A stretch of 64,000 nt of DNA from JAUWGC01 sp963753055 (GCA_963753055.1 CAVWAP010000004.1:310001-374000); one strand, 5' to 3'. Shown: positions 43,930 through 53,728, numbered from the stretch's first letter. Made by a program: numbers and translations. The notes: generated by a model not told the origin, from the sequence alone.

Positions 43930-46788
43930 ATGAAAAATTTCATTTCCAGTCTTTTGACTATTATTTGCATGTTCCTGGCAATCACAATGATGGCCCAGGG
44001 TGGCCCCTACGACTTGTCAGATGATGTTCCGCTTGACCCGGATGTCAGGTATGGTAAACTTGATAACGGGTTAACGTATTATATCCGCCATAATGCCCTT
44101 CCTGAAAACCGTGCTGAGTTTTACCTGGTTGTAAATGCCGGCGCCGTCCTGGAGGATCCCGACCAGAACGGGTTAGCCCACTTCTGTGAGCATATGGCAT
44201 TCAATGGTACTGAAAACTTTGACAAGCATGAGATCCTGCATTACCTGCAATCGATAGGTATGAAGTTTGGCCCGGAGATCAACGCTTTCACAAGTTACGA
44301 TGTTACCAACTACATGCTGCAAAAGGTACCAACAGATGTACCTGAAAACATTGATACTTCTTTAATGATATTGCATGACTGGGCAAGCAAAGTCTCTTAC
44401 CAGGATGAAGAAATTGATTATGAAAGGGGAGTGATCCATGAAGAATGGCGGACAAGGAGAGGGGCTATGTTCAGAATGCAAACAAAAACCGATAAAGTTC
44501 TATACCAGGGCTCCAAATATGCCGACCATGATGTGATCGGAGATATTGACATCATTGATCATGCACCGTATGAAGCCTTAACACGTTTTTACAACGATTG
44601 GTATCGCCCTGATCTTCAGGCTATCATCGCTGTAGGTGATTTCGATGTTAATCTGATTGAACAAAAGATTACCAAGATGTTTGGTCAGATCCCGGCCAGG
44701 GAAAATCCAAGGCCAAGGGAAGAATTTCTGATTCCCGATCATAAGGAAACGCTTGTTGCGATGGAGCAAGATCCAGAAGCACAGTACCTGCTTATCCAGA
44801 TCCATTATAAGCACGACCCGATTAAGGAAAAAAACATGGGTTACTACCGGCAGTCTGCCGTCCATCAACTATTCAATACCATGCTTAACAATCGTTTACA
44901 AGAGCTGTTGCAAGATGAAAACCCACCTTTCATTTACGCCTTTTCCAGTTATTCCAACATGGTGCGAACCAAAGATTCTTACTTTTCCTTCGCGGTTGCT
45001 AAAAATGATGGAATCACCAGGACTATTGATGCTTTATTGACTGAAAACGAACGTGTCAAACGATATGGCTTTACCGAAACTGAGCTGGAGCGTACAAAAA
45101 GGGAAATGCTGAGTCAGATTGAAAAGCAATACAATGAGCGTAATAAGCAGAAATCAGATGCCTATGTCTGGCAATACTATTCACATTTTCTTGATGAAGA
45201 GCCTACACCTGGTATGGAATTCGACTATGCTTTTATGAAGGTTATGATACCTGATATCACTCTGGACGAAATCAATGACCTGGCACCATTATGGCAAAAG
45301 GATGCAAACAGGGTGGTGGTTATTACAGCACCTCAAAGTGAGGATGTGATTATGCCTGCTAAAGAAGAAGTGATATTAATGGTCGAAAATATTGGTGACA
45401 AAGAAATAGAGCCTTATGTTGATAAAGTTAGCAACCAACCTCTGCTGGCCGACATGCCAGCTCCAGGACAGATCCTGAGCAAAGAGAAAAATGAAGCCCT
45501 GGGATCAGAAGAATGGGTATTTGAAAATGGTGTAACTGTTGTTCTTAAGAAAACAGATTTCAAAGAAGATGAGATTATGATGAGGGCATATAGCTTTGGT
45601 GGTTCCTCCCTGTATGATGTTGACGACCTGATGTCGGCTCAATTTGCGTCTGGAGTAATTAATGAGAGCGGGATAGCCAACTTCGATAAAATAGAATTGG
45701 ACAAGCTGCTTGCAGGCAAGATCGTTTCTGTTTACCCCTATATCGGCGGGGTGGATGAGGGTTTTTCCGGAAATTCTTCCAGGAAAGATTTTGAAACCAT
45801 GCTTCAGCTGATCTACCTGTATTTTACTGCTCCTCCGGAGAATGAGACGGCCTATAAAGCATACATGAACAGGATCAGGGGATTTCTTGAAAATCGTGCC
45901 AATGACCCTGCCAATGCTCTCCAGGATACCATTGCAGTGACCATGGCTAACTACCATCCCAGGGTCAGGCCATTGACCGTTGAATTGCTTGATGAAGCTG
46001 ATTTTAACAGGATGAACTTCATTTATAAAGAACGATTTGGAGATCCGGGCGGTTTTCGATTCTACTTCGTTGGAAATATTGAAGCTGAAGAGGTTGAACC
46101 ACTATTGGCCATGTACTTAGGCGGCCTTCCAAAAGTAAAACGGGTTGAAACATTCAAGGATAATGGTGTGAGGCCTCCAAAAGGTGAAATTGATAAAAAG
46201 ATTGTGCGTGAACTTGAGGTACCAAAAGGGACTGTTAATTTCACCTATACCGGCAAATACGATTATGACAATTACCAGGACCGTATCAACCTTACTACTC
46301 TTTGCGATATACTTGATATTCGCTATACTGAGTCGATCAGGGAAGAGCAAGGCGGGACTTATGGTGTTTCAGTGTACCCTAGCCAGAGTAAATACCCTGT
46401 TGAAAGTTACCAGATCAGGGTACAGTTTGACTGTGACCCCGGTAATGTTGATAATCTGAAATCTATTGCCTACAAGGAGATAGAAAAGATTAAAGCCGAA
46501 GGTCCACTATTGAAAGACCTTAATAATGTCAAGGAGAATAAGTTAAAAACAAGGGCTGAAAACCTGAAAGAAAACAGATACTGGCTCAGTACCTTGCAAA
46601 GTATTGATTATGCCCAGCGGGATGAAGCTGAATTTCTTGATTATGAAAACTATGTGAGCAGTATGACGATCGAGAGCCTCAAAGATGCTGCCAATATGTT
46701 TTTTGGTGATAATGTGGTTGAGGTCATTCTAATCCCTGAAAACATAGGTGATAATACTGCTAATCCGGTAATGGAACAAAAGAAGTAA
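43930..46788 (+). CDS. M16-family zinc metalloprotease (PqqL/insulinase-like), exported
   Basis: The 952-residue protein has a signal peptide (residues 1-22, ending TMMAQ). The inverted zinc motif HFCEH is at about residue 84, followed by MAFNGTENF. The second-site Glu lies in RGVIHEEWRTRRG. A C-terminal non-catalytic M16 half has the RxxxY-like GGTYGVSVYPSQS. Length fits double-domain M16B/C proteases. It would degrade peptides in the periplasm or at the envelope. It stands alone under its own promoter. Confidence 0.92.
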   Translation: MKNFISSLLTIICMFLAITMMAQGGPYDLSDDVPLDPDVRYGKLDNGLTYYIRHNALPENRAEFYLVVNAGAVLEDPDQNGLAHFCEHMAFNGTENFDKHEILHYLQSIGMKFGPEINAFTSYDVTNYMLQKVPTDVPENIDTSLMILHDWASKVSYQDEEIDYERGVIHEEWRTRRGAMFRMQTKTDKVLYQGSKYADHDVIGDIDIIDHAPYEALTRFYNDWYRPDLQAIIAVGDFDVNLIEQKITKMFGQIPARENPRPREEFLIPDHKETLVAMEQDPEAQYLLIQIHYKHDPIKEKNMGYYRQSAVHQLFNTMLNNRLQELLQDENPPFIYAFSSYSNMVRTKDSYFSFAVAKNDGITRTIDALLTENERVKRYGFTETELERTKREMLSQIEKQYNERNKQKSDAYVWQYYSHFLDEEPTPGMEFDYAFMKVMIPDITLDEINDLAPLWQKDANRVVVITAPQSEDVIMPAKEEVILMVENIGDKEIEPYVDKVSNQPLLADMPAPGQILSKEKNEALGSEEWVFENGVTVVLKKTDFKEDEIMMRAYSFGGSSLYDVDDLMSAQFASGVINESGIANFDKIELDKLLAGKIVSVYPYIGGVDEGFSGNSSRKDFETMLQLIYLYFTAPPENETAYKAYMNRIRGFLENRANDPANALQDTIAVTMANYHPRVRPLTVELLDEADFNRMNFIYKERFGDPGGFRFYFVGNIEAEEVEPLLAMYLGGLPKVKRVETFKDNGVRPPKGEIDKKIVRELEVPKGTVNFTYTGKYDYDNYQDRINLTTLCDILDIRYTESIREEQGGTYGVSVYPSQSKYPVESYQIRVQFDCDPGNVDNLKSIAYKEIEKIKAEGPLLKDLNNVKENKLKTRAENLKENRYWLSTLQSIDYAQRDEAEFLDYENYVSSMTIESLKDAANMFFGDNVVEVILIPENIGDNTANPVMEQKK

Positions 46789-46791
46789 AAG

Positions 46792-46847
46792 ACGCAGAGC
46801 GCAGAACGCAGATTTCTGTTCAGTGTTCACTGTTCAGTGATCACTGA
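46792..46847. repeat. 7-bp tandem repeats filling a convergent gap
   Basis: Eight units of two types, ACGCAGA / GCGCAGA then TCAGTGT / TCACTGT / TCAGTGA, fill nearly the whole gap between the M16 protease and dnaX stops. The end is a perfect 14-bp palindrome TCAGTGATCACTGA, which may act as a shared hairpin. Confidence 0.75.
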
Positions 46848-46848
46848 T

Positions 46849-48588
46849 CTAGTAATCAATCTCCATATCTAACTGATCTTTCAGCTTCTTGAGGTTGGGG
46901 TTTTTCTCAGCCATCTTCTGGTAGATCTCCTCAGGAAAGTATGCCTTGGATTCTTCATGGTTTTCAAGAATACTGGTTTCCAGCCTTAGCTTATAATTGT
47001 CCAATTCTTTACGAAGAAATTCGTGAATGTCGGCCCGCCTTTCCCTGATCTCCTTATCCTGGACCTTATTATCAATCTCCAAAACGATCAGGTGTTCTTC
47101 TTTTAGTTGTGGTTTCCTCTTGGTCAGGGTGCTGTAAAGATTAGGTGAGTTTTTGGCCACCGACTCGGAAAAAAGCACCCACGCCTTCTCCAGGTCTTCC
47201 TGTTTAAACGGCTTCTCAGGCCTGTCTTTCATTCCATTAAACTGCTCGATAACTTCCTTTTTTTCTTCTTCTGCATGCTGTCCGTTGACTGCTTGTTTAA
47301 TCGAAAGGGTTCCTGGTATCTTATTTTCAGCTTTCGGAATCTTCGTGCCAGATGGAGGAGGGGGAGGCTCTTCTACCTTACTGATGTTCTCTTTTGGTGT
47401 TGGTGTGGGCGCTGGTTTTGGTTTTGGTACTTGTGCAGTTGCTTCTTTATTATGCACAGGCAGATCAGGTGTGACGGTTTTCTTTGTACGGGATGGACTG
47501 CCCAGGGCACACATTTGCACTAATGCTATCTCAAGGTGCAAATTCTTATTGTTGCTGTCTCTGTAATTGATGTCACATTGATTATTCAGCTCCAGGGCAC
47601 TCAGAAGGAATTCACTTGAACATTCTTTTGACTGACTGAGAAATTTTTCTTTTAAGCCCGGGCTAACTTCAAGTAATTCAATGGTTGACGGATCCTGGCA
47701 GACAAGCAGGTTGCGCAGATGCTCCCCCATACCGATCAGAAAATGCCTGCCTTCAAACCCATTATCTATGATCTCGTTGATCGTTAGCAAAGTGCCTGGC
47801 ACATCATGATGTAAAATCTGATCGGTGATCCTGAAGTAATATTCATAATCCAGGATGTTGAGGTTCTGGATGACAATTTCATAAGTGAGTTTGTTGCCCG
47901 AAAAGCTTACCAGCTGATCGAACATTGAAAGTGCATCACGCAACGCGCCGTCTGCCTTCAGGGCAATGATGTGCAATGCATCCTCACTGGCTTCAACACC
48001 TTCTTTCGATGCAACGAAAGCAAGGTGTTTGGCTATATCATCAACAGTGATCCGTTTAAAATCAAATACCTGGCATCGGGATAGTATCGTGGGGATAATC
48101 TTATGCTTCTCTGTGGTAGCCAGAATAAATTTTGCATAAGCTGGTGGCTCTTCGAGGGTTTTTAAGAAAGCATTAAAAGCCTGTGCGCTGAGCATATGGA
48201 CCTCATCGATGATATATACTTTATACTGGCCGGCCTGCGGGGGTATCCTGACCTGGTCAACAAGGTTTCTGATATCGTCCACAGAATTGTTGGATGCTGC
48301 ATCCAGCTCATGGACATTAAAAGAAGCAGAATCATTAAATGAAAGGCAGGATTCACAAGCGTTACATGGCTCGGTGTCAGGTGTGATGTTGGTGCAATTG
48401 ATCGTCTTGGCCAGGATCCTGGCACAGGTGGTCTTCCCTACTCCCCTTGGACCACAAAAAAGAAATGCCTGGGCAATCTGCTGGTTCTTAATCGCATTTT
48501 TAAGGGTTGAGGTGATGGCGGGTTGCCCAATTACGGTACCAAAGGTCATGGGCCGGTATTTCCTTGCCGAAACGATAAAATTTTCCAT
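46849..48588 (-). CDS. dnaX: DNA polymerase III subunit gamma/tau
   Basis: DnaX is the clamp-loader ATPase. The 579-residue protein has Walker A CGPRGVGKTT (about residues 45-54), a zinc-binding set of Cys (CTNIT...CNACESC, about 64-82), Walker B YIIDEVHML, and an SRC sensor motif in ILSRCQVFDFKR. A Pro/Lys-rich linker (about 385-450) and a C-terminal tau-like domain follow. No frameshift slippery site was looked for in detail. It is transcribed from its own promoter and convergent with the M16 gene. Confidence 0.97.
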   Translation of the reverse strand: MENFIVSARKYRPMTFGTVIGQPAITSTLKNAIKNQQIAQAFLFCGPRGVGKTTCARILAKTINCTNITPDTEPCNACESCLSFNDSASFNVHELDAASNNSVDDIRNLVDQVRIPPQAGQYKVYIIDEVHMLSAQAFNAFLKTLEEPPAYAKFILATTEKHKIIPTILSRCQVFDFKRITVDDIAKHLAFVASKEGVEASEDALHIIALKADGALRDALSMFDQLVSFSGNKLTYEIVIQNLNILDYEYYFRITDQILHHDVPGTLLTINEIIDNGFEGRHFLIGMGEHLRNLLVCQDPSTIELLEVSPGLKEKFLSQSKECSSEFLLSALELNNQCDINYRDSNNKNLHLEIALVQMCALGSPSRTKKTVTPDLPVHNKEATAQVPKPKPAPTPTPKENISKVEEPPPPPSGTKIPKAENKIPGTLSIKQAVNGQHAEEEKKEVIEQFNGMKDRPEKPFKQEDLEKAWVLFSESVAKNSPNLYSTLTKRKPQLKEEHLIVLEIDNKVQDKEIRERRADIHEFLRKELDNYKLRLETSILENHEESKAYFPEEIYQKMAEKNPNLKKLKDQLDMEIDY

Positions 48589-48622
48589 AAAATGATGTTC
48601 AATAATTAATGAAATAGCACAT

Positions 48623-48630
48623 CAAAAGTA
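48623..48630 (-). promoter_or_regulatory. -7 box of dnaX
   Basis: On the minus strand TACTTTTG matches TAnnTTTG and lies 34 bases before the dnaX ATG. No clear -33 box was seen. Confidence 0.4.
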
Positions 48631-48687
48631 CTAAACTTTTGAATGCTGACAGGGTGCCAGCCAAAATAGAATGCCCGTTTTTTTATG

Positions 48688-48695
48688 TATATTTG
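48688..48695 (+). promoter_or_regulatory. -7 box directly before the biosynthetic cluster
   Basis: TATATTTG matches TAnnTTTG. The expected start site at about 48,702 coincides with the ATG at 48,703, so the first transcript of the cluster would be leaderless or nearly so. Confidence 0.45.
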
Positions 48696-48702
48696 TGTTA
48701 TT

Positions 48703-49995
48703 ATGCTGCTGATTTACACCCACAAAAAATCCAACCGTATCAAGTTCATTTTTAAGCTGGTCATGGGTAATATCCTGGGGCTTGACTATGCTTTAACGGA
48801 GGATAAGGAGGAATATAATCAATACGAAGGACCTAAGATCGCTTATGCTCGTGAGAAGCTGCAAGGTGGTTTATTTTTTTGCTGTATCGACCTGTTGCAT
48901 GAACGTGGTATAGAAGGGCAGGAGTTATCATTCATTGAATATGAAGGAAATCCGGCTTTTTTCCCCGTATACAATAAAGATTCCATTCTGCCATTCGATG
49001 TTTTTGCAGCCAGCTTCTACCTTGTAACCAGGTATGAAGAGTATCTCCCCTATGTCAAAGATGAGCATGGAAGGTTCCAGGCCAAGGATAGCCTTGCCTT
49101 TCAAAAGGGATTCCTCGAAAAACCAATTGTAAATATATGGGCACAGCATGTCGAACGGCTGCTTAAAGAACACTACCCTGGCTTGAAAACAAAAGAAAGA
49201 ACGTTTAAATATGTTCCCTCTATCGACATCAATGCAGCATATGCCATCCGATCCAAAGGCATGATCAGATCTGTTGGAGGCTATCTTAAGCTGGCAGGTG
49301 AGCTCAAGATTAAAAATATGTGGGCTCAGACCATGGTTATACTGGGTATGCAACAGGATCCGATTGATACTTATAAGGAACAGCTTGAGCTTCAAAAGAA
49401 ATATGACATACAGACTATTTACTTCATCCTGTTTGCCAATTATGGTCATAACGATAAGAATATCTCGATAAACAACCGCAGGTTCCAGGTATTGATAAAA
49501 TCCCTGGCAGACTACTGCAAGGTTGGCTTGCATTCATCTTTCTCATCAATCAAGGACCCTGACCTTCTTCAAATTGAGCTGGAGCGATTATCAAAAGTGT
49601 TGAACAGAGAGATTACCAAGGTAAGGCAGCACTTCCTTGTATTGAACATGCCGGTGACCTATCGTAATATGGTAAACCTCGACATCCACGAAGATTATTC
49701 CATGGGTTATGTCAACCAGCCAGGCTTCAGGGCTGGAATAGCCAATGCATTTAATTTCTACGATCTTGACCTGGATGTGGAAACCAACCTTTGCATCCAC
49801 CCTTTTGCCATCCTGAATCTTGACCCACAGGTCATTGCTTCACCTATGGAGCAAATCAAGCAAATCTCCGATGAGGTGAAAAAAGTTAACGGCACCCTGA
49901 TCAGCATGTGGAGCAATGATGTATTGGTTCGCAATCCCAGTTCTCCTTATGGGCTGAAATTTTATGAAGAAATGATACAGGAAATACTTTTCTGA
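48703..49995 (+). CDS. Polysaccharide-deacetylase-like protein (DUF7033-type), copy 1
   Basis: The protein has 430 residues. The start at 48,703 is chosen over 48,685 because the N-terminus (MLLIYTHKKSNRIKFIFKLV) then aligns with the paralogue at 54,597 and because a promoter box covers the earlier codons. An N-terminal domain (about 1-170, with PFDVFAASFYLVTRYEEY) precedes a NodB-like region: PSIDINAAYAI (first Asp motif), VGLHSSFSS (His motif), SMGYVNQPGFRAG, and LCIHPFA. It probably removes an acetyl group from an N-acetylated sugar, or uses that fold otherwise. It is the first gene of the cluster. Confidence 0.75.
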   Translation: MLLIYTHKKSNRIKFIFKLVMGNILGLDYALTEDKEEYNQYEGPKIAYAREKLQGGLFFCCIDLLHERGIEGQELSFIEYEGNPAFFPVYNKDSILPFDVFAASFYLVTRYEEYLPYVKDEHGRFQAKDSLAFQKGFLEKPIVNIWAQHVERLLKEHYPGLKTKERTFKYVPSIDINAAYAIRSKGMIRSVGGYLKLAGELKIKNMWAQTMVILGMQQDPIDTYKEQLELQKKYDIQTIYFILFANYGHNDKNISINNRRFQVLIKSLADYCKVGLHSSFSSIKDPDLLQIELERLSKVLNREITKVRQHFLVLNMPVTYRNMVNLDIHEDYSMGYVNQPGFRAGIANAFNFYDLDLDVETNLCIHPFAILNLDPQVIASPMEQIKQISDEVKKVNGTLISMWSNDVLVRNPSSPYGLKFYEEMIQEILF

Positions 49996-49998
49996 TGT

Positions 49999-50204
49999 AC
50001 CATGTTCAATGTTCCATGTTCCGTGTTCCATTTTATATCATATACAGTCTTTTGGACCGGAATGAAATGCAGGGAGAAACCTGATTCATTGCTGTGTCAG
50101 ATTTTTACTTCGTTAGCAATGACGGTAGATATCTCGTTAAATGAATTTTGCATTTCAATGGAACATGGAACATGGAACATGGAACATTGAACATGGAACA
50201 TGAT
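49999..50204. repeat. Heptamer array, degraded hairpin element, inverted heptamer array
   Basis: Period-7 units of the type TCCATGT / TCCGTGT (49,999-50,033) are mirrored by ACATGGA units (50,156-50,204) in opposite orientation. The 120 bases between hold inverted pairs GAAATGC/GCATTTC and CATTGCT/AGCAATG. The whole resembles a small non-coding mobile or palindromic element in the gap inside the cluster. Confidence 0.65.
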
Positions 50205-50215
50205 TTATAAACATT

Positions 50216-50224
50216 TATCTTTGC
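50216..50224 (+). promoter_or_regulatory. -7 box of the toroid-protein gene
   Basis: TATCTTTGC matches TAnnTTTGC exactly. It lies 17 bases before the ATG at 50,242, just beyond the inverted heptamer element. Confidence 0.5.
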
Positions 50225-50241
50225 TCTGCAAATACATTTAA

Positions 50242-51444
50242 ATGTTAAATAGCCTATACCTGTATACAAAAAATATTTCTTCACTGGTATTTCGCAAGGA
50301 GCGAGATATCTTGCTTCATGACCTGAAACGCTACGGTTTGAAGGGAAAGAAGCATTTCTTTACTGATGAAACCCCACTATTAAAAAGAGAACAGGCACTA
50401 GAGCAGGCAATGGACTGGTTGCTACTGGCTAATAGCAGCATGTCGGATGATGGTATCGGGTCATACCACCTTGTTGATGGATGGTCCTCTTCATATCCCG
50501 AAACATCAGGCTATATTATCCCTACATTGGTTGTCTATGGCGGCTTGTCAGGAGCTGATAAATATATCGACCATGCCATGTTGGTTGCACAATGGTTGCT
50601 GTCTATTCAAAAGGAATCCGGAGGTTGGCAAGGGGGGAGGATGAATGAAAATAAACCGGAAATTGTATTTAACACCGGGCAGGTCATCAGAGGGATGCTT
50701 ACGGCCTACGCCCAGAATCAAAACGAAGATTACCTTAAATCGGCAATAAAAGCAGGTAATTGGCTTTGCAGTACCCAGGACCAGGAAGGCTTTTGGAAAA
50801 AAGATGCCCTGATGAACGCTGAAAGGGTATACGACAGCTATGTAGATGTGCCTTTACTCATGCTGGCCGAAGCCGCCAATGATCAAAAGTATGCGGAATG
50901 CGCAATTAAAAACCTCAACTGGATAGCAGACCATAAACAAAAATCCAATGGATGGTTTGAAGACTGTGATAACACCGTCAAACATAATGACAGGCCGATA
51001 CTTCATACTATCGCTTATACTATCGATGGACTGATCGACTCAGGCATCAGCCTGGATTCAGAAAAATATAAGGCAGCTGCCATCAAGCCTGCCACTAGAT
51101 TGAAGGAAATATTCCTCAGGGATGGTTTCCTGAATGGCAGATATGACTCCGAATGGAACGGCAGTGAATATACGATAGTTACAGGGTGCGCCCAGATGAG
51201 CATCGCCTGGATGAAGATATTTGTCCTGACAGGTGACCAGGAATTTATGACTGCTGCCAGAATGATGAATGATATGCTGGTCAGGATACAAAACAAGCCT
51301 GTGAAGGCTTCAGAAAATACAAAGGGGGCCATCCCGGGGTCATTCCCCATATGGGGGAAATATGAACCATTTGCCTTTCCTAACTGGGCCACAAAATATT
51401 TTGCCGATGCACTGATCCTGGAACAAAATATACACCAACATTAG
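50242..51444 (+). CDS. Alpha/alpha-toroid protein of the biosynthetic cluster
   Basis: The 400-residue soluble protein has repeating helical hairpins with QxxxGGW-like and GxW motifs (LSIQKESGGWQGGR, CSTQDQEGFWKKD, ADHKQKSNGWFED). This is typical of (alpha/alpha)6 or terpene-cyclase-like toroids, which include glycan epimerases, lyases and unsaturated glucuronyl hydrolases. The catalytic residues of a specific family were not recognised. It lies 4 bases before the adenylation gene, so they are co-transcribed. A role on a sugar or isoprenoid substrate is possible; I am not sure which. Confidence 0.7.
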   Translation: MLNSLYLYTKNISSLVFRKERDILLHDLKRYGLKGKKHFFTDETPLLKREQALEQAMDWLLLANSSMSDDGIGSYHLVDGWSSSYPETSGYIIPTLVVYGGLSGADKYIDHAMLVAQWLLSIQKESGGWQGGRMNENKPEIVFNTGQVIRGMLTAYAQNQNEDYLKSAIKAGNWLCSTQDQEGFWKKDALMNAERVYDSYVDVPLLMLAEAANDQKYAECAIKNLNWIADHKQKSNGWFEDCDNTVKHNDRPILHTIAYTIDGLIDSGISLDSEKYKAAAIKPATRLKEIFLRDGFLNGRYDSEWNGSEYTIVTGCAQMSIAWMKIFVLTGDQEFMTAARMMNDMLVRIQNKPVKASENTKGAIPGSFPIWGKYEPFAFPNWATKYFADALILEQNIHQH

Positions 51445-51448
51445 AAGA

Positions 51449-52990
51449 TTGAACAGGTATAAAGATGACATACTGATCCACCGCTTTCTTAATGCAGCTG
51501 AATCATACAGCTCTCAACCTGCATTGGAAATACAGGGCGGATCAATATCCTATCAGGATCTTGTCAGAGTGAGCTCCAACATCGCATCTAAAATTATATC
51601 TCTAAGTGATAAAACATCACCCGTTGCCATCCTGGCTGCAAGGAATTTCACTGCCTATGCAGGCATCCTGGCCGCACTGATGACCGGACGTCCATACCTT
51701 CCGCTTAATCCCAGGTTTCCTGTTAACAGGAACCTGATAATGATTCAGAGATCCGGGACAGATACGATAATCATTGCTGATGAAAACAGCTCCATCACTG
51801 AGGAGATCATCTTACAATCTTCAAATAAGCTGCATATTATTAATCCGGAAACAGAGGGTCTTATTAATATGGATACTATCGAGCTGGATTACAGTAGATT
51901 GGATGGTGTCAGTGCTGATCAGGCAGCATACCTGCTTTTTACTTCAGGAACAACAGGGGAACCAAAAGGTGTTCCTGTGAGTAACGAAAATGTTACAGCC
52001 TACCTGGATCATATGCTGGGTCATTATGACTTCAATGAAAATGACCGTTTTTCACAAACTTTTGACCTTACTTTCGATCTCAGCGTGCATGATCTTTTTG
52101 CATGCTGGCTCAGTGGAGCTTGTCTTTGTATTCCAGATTCAGAAAAGCCATTTGCATACCCGAAATATATTAATGATCGTGAAATTACTGTTTGGTTCTC
52201 TGTTCCTTCAATGGCAGTATTGATGGATAAGATGCGGCTTTTACGTCCCGGGTTCTTCCCTTCCCTGAGGTGGAGTTTCTTTTGCGGCGAGCCATTGCTT
52301 GGCAAAACTGCCAATGCCTGGCAGCAAGCTGCTCCAGCATCCGGAGTGGTTAACCTTTACGGACCCTCGGAGACTACCATCGCCATTTCAGCATATCAGT
52401 GGCAACCAGAAAAGGGTTCTGATAAAACCATGAACGGTATAGTATCCATTGGGAAAGTATTTAATAACCAGCGTTACCGGTTACTTGATGAAAAAGATCT
52501 GAACGTCAGTCCGGGCAAACAAGGATTTTTACATTTTTCCGGCAGCCAGGTAATTCAAGGCTACCTTGAAGAAAATGATAATAACATGAGTTTTAAATAC
52601 CTCAAGGAAGAAGGTGAAGAACTATGGTATAACACCGGCGACCTGGTTGTAGAGGATGATGAACATGACCTTTTCTTCCTTGGCAGGGCTGATCATGAAG
52701 TGAAGATCAGCGGGTACCGGGTTAATCTCCTGGAAATCGACGATACACTCAGGAAAATGACTGCGGACAATAGTGTTGCTACAATTGCTGTTATGGATGA
52801 AAAGTCTGATACTCAGTATCTCATTTCATTCATTGAGGCTCCTGGGGATGAATTTAATGAGCAGAAATTGCTCGAGATTTGCAGAAATCAACTACCTTGG
52901 TACATGGTACCGCAGCGGATCATTCAGATTGATCAATTGCCGCTTAATGAAAATGGTAAAATTGATCGTAAAAAACTGTCAGAACTTTGA
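51449..52990 (+). CDS. Stand-alone amino acid adenylation (AMP-ligase) enzyme
   Basis: The 513-residue enzyme belongs to the ANL superfamily. Core motifs are present: A3 LLFTSGTTGEPKGVP (about 157-171), A5 NLYGPSETT, A7 LWYNTGD, A8 GRADHEVKISGYRVNLLEI and A10 NENGKIDRKKL with the catalytic Lys. It resembles DltA and NRPS A-domains and carries no fused carrier or condensation domain. It would activate an amino or other carboxylic acid and load it onto the carrier protein encoded next. The start is TTG at 51,449; the stop overlaps the carrier ATG by one base. Confidence 0.9.
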   Translation: MNRYKDDILIHRFLNAAESYSSQPALEIQGGSISYQDLVRVSSNIASKIISLSDKTSPVAILAARNFTAYAGILAALMTGRPYLPLNPRFPVNRNLIMIQRSGTDTIIIADENSSITEEIILQSSNKLHIINPETEGLINMDTIELDYSRLDGVSADQAAYLLFTSGTTGEPKGVPVSNENVTAYLDHMLGHYDFNENDRFSQTFDLTFDLSVHDLFACWLSGACLCIPDSEKPFAYPKYINDREITVWFSVPSMAVLMDKMRLLRPGFFPSLRWSFFCGEPLLGKTANAWQQAAPASGVVNLYGPSETTIAISAYQWQPEKGSDKTMNGIVSIGKVFNNQRYRLLDEKDLNVSPGKQGFLHFSGSQVIQGYLEENDNNMSFKYLKEEGEELWYNTGDLVVEDDEHDLFFLGRADHEVKISGYRVNLLEIDDTLRKMTADNSVATIAVMDEKSDTQYLISFIEAPGDEFNEQKLLEICRNQLPWYMVPQRIIQIDQLPLNENGKIDRKKLSEL

Positions 52991-53241
52991 TGAAAGACCA
53001 GGAGATAAAAGACCTTTTGATGCAGCATCTTGATGAGCGACTTCACCTATTCGGAATCACACATGCGGAATTGGATATGGATTTTGATCTTGTGAAAAGC
53101 GGATTGCTCGATTCCATGGCATTCGTTGATACAATAAGTGTTCTTGAAGAGAAACTGAATATGCAGATTGATTTTGAGAAAGTCATGGAAGATGAGCGGT
53201 TTACCACTGTATCTGGTGTGATAGATTTATTTACCAAATAA
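52990..53241 (+). CDS. Acyl/peptidyl carrier protein
   Basis: The 83-residue acidic helical protein has the phosphopantetheine attachment motif SGLLDSMAF, Ser at residue 42. The ATG at 52,990 overlaps the TGA stop of the adenylation gene, which couples the two. It is the presumed acceptor of the group activated by that enzyme. It is unlikely to be the fatty-acid AcpP because of its place in the cluster and its divergent motif (DSM rather than DSL). Confidence 0.92.
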   Translation: MKDQEIKDLLMQHLDERLHLFGITHAELDMDFDLVKSGLLDSMAFVDTISVLEEKLNMQIDFEKVMEDERFTTVSGVIDLFTK

Positions 53242-53245
53242 TCCT

Positions 53246-53728
53246 ATGAGTGAAATTCAATATAGGCAGATCGATAACCCTGATGACAAGGTGATAGAGC
53301 AGGTGAGCGCACTTTTTAGTGAAATGTATGACTACATGCAACAGAATGGTTTGGTGATACCACTGGATGCGGATGGCGCAGGCAAATGGATAATCTCTGT
53401 GAAACGGACACTCAATCGCTTTTCTACATTGCAAATTGCCCAAATTGAAAATGAAGTGATAGGCTTTGCTCATGGAGCATTGAGTATGACACCTGACTTC
53501 CTCGGAAATAAGAAAGTTGGAGTCGTCACCCATATTTTTGTAAAGCCTGCACATCGCAAGCAAAATATTGCCGCACAATTACTGTCAGGACTGGAAAAAT
53601 GGTTTGAGCTGCAGCAGGTGCATTCAATCGAACTTCAGGTGCTTGCGGGAAATGCAGGTGCCATTGAATTCTGGCAACAAATGGGCTACGAGAATGAGCT
53701 GTTTCAGTTTCGAAAGATGAATACATAG
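53246..53728 (+). CDS. GNAT-family N-acyltransferase
   Basis: The 160-residue protein has the GNAT fold: motif A VTHIFVKPAHRKQNIAAQLL (about 93-112; the R-K-Q-N-I-A loop stands in for the usual R/Q-x-x-G-x-A), and motif B ELQVLAGNAGAIEFWQQMGY. It may use acetyl-CoA or the carrier-bound acyl group. It starts 5 bases after the carrier gene. Confidence 0.88.
   Translation: MSEIQYRQIDNPDDKVIEQVSALFSEMYDYMQQNGLVIPLDADGAGKWIISVKRTLNRFSTLQIAQIENEVIGFAHGALSMTPDFLGNKKVGVVTHIFVKPAHRKQNIAAQLLSGLEKWFELQQVHSIELQVLAGNAGAIEFWQQMGYENELFQFRKMNT

Noticed and set aside
45505..45957. A 150-codon minus-strand ORF inside the M16 protease gene
   Set aside because: It is fully antisense to a gene with intact domain content, and has no own promoter or recognisable sequence.
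50002..50190. A 62-codon ORF on the + strand inside the cluster
   Set aside because: Its C-terminal residues are the translation of the ACATGGA repeat and the rest is non-coding element sequence; no protein-like pattern.
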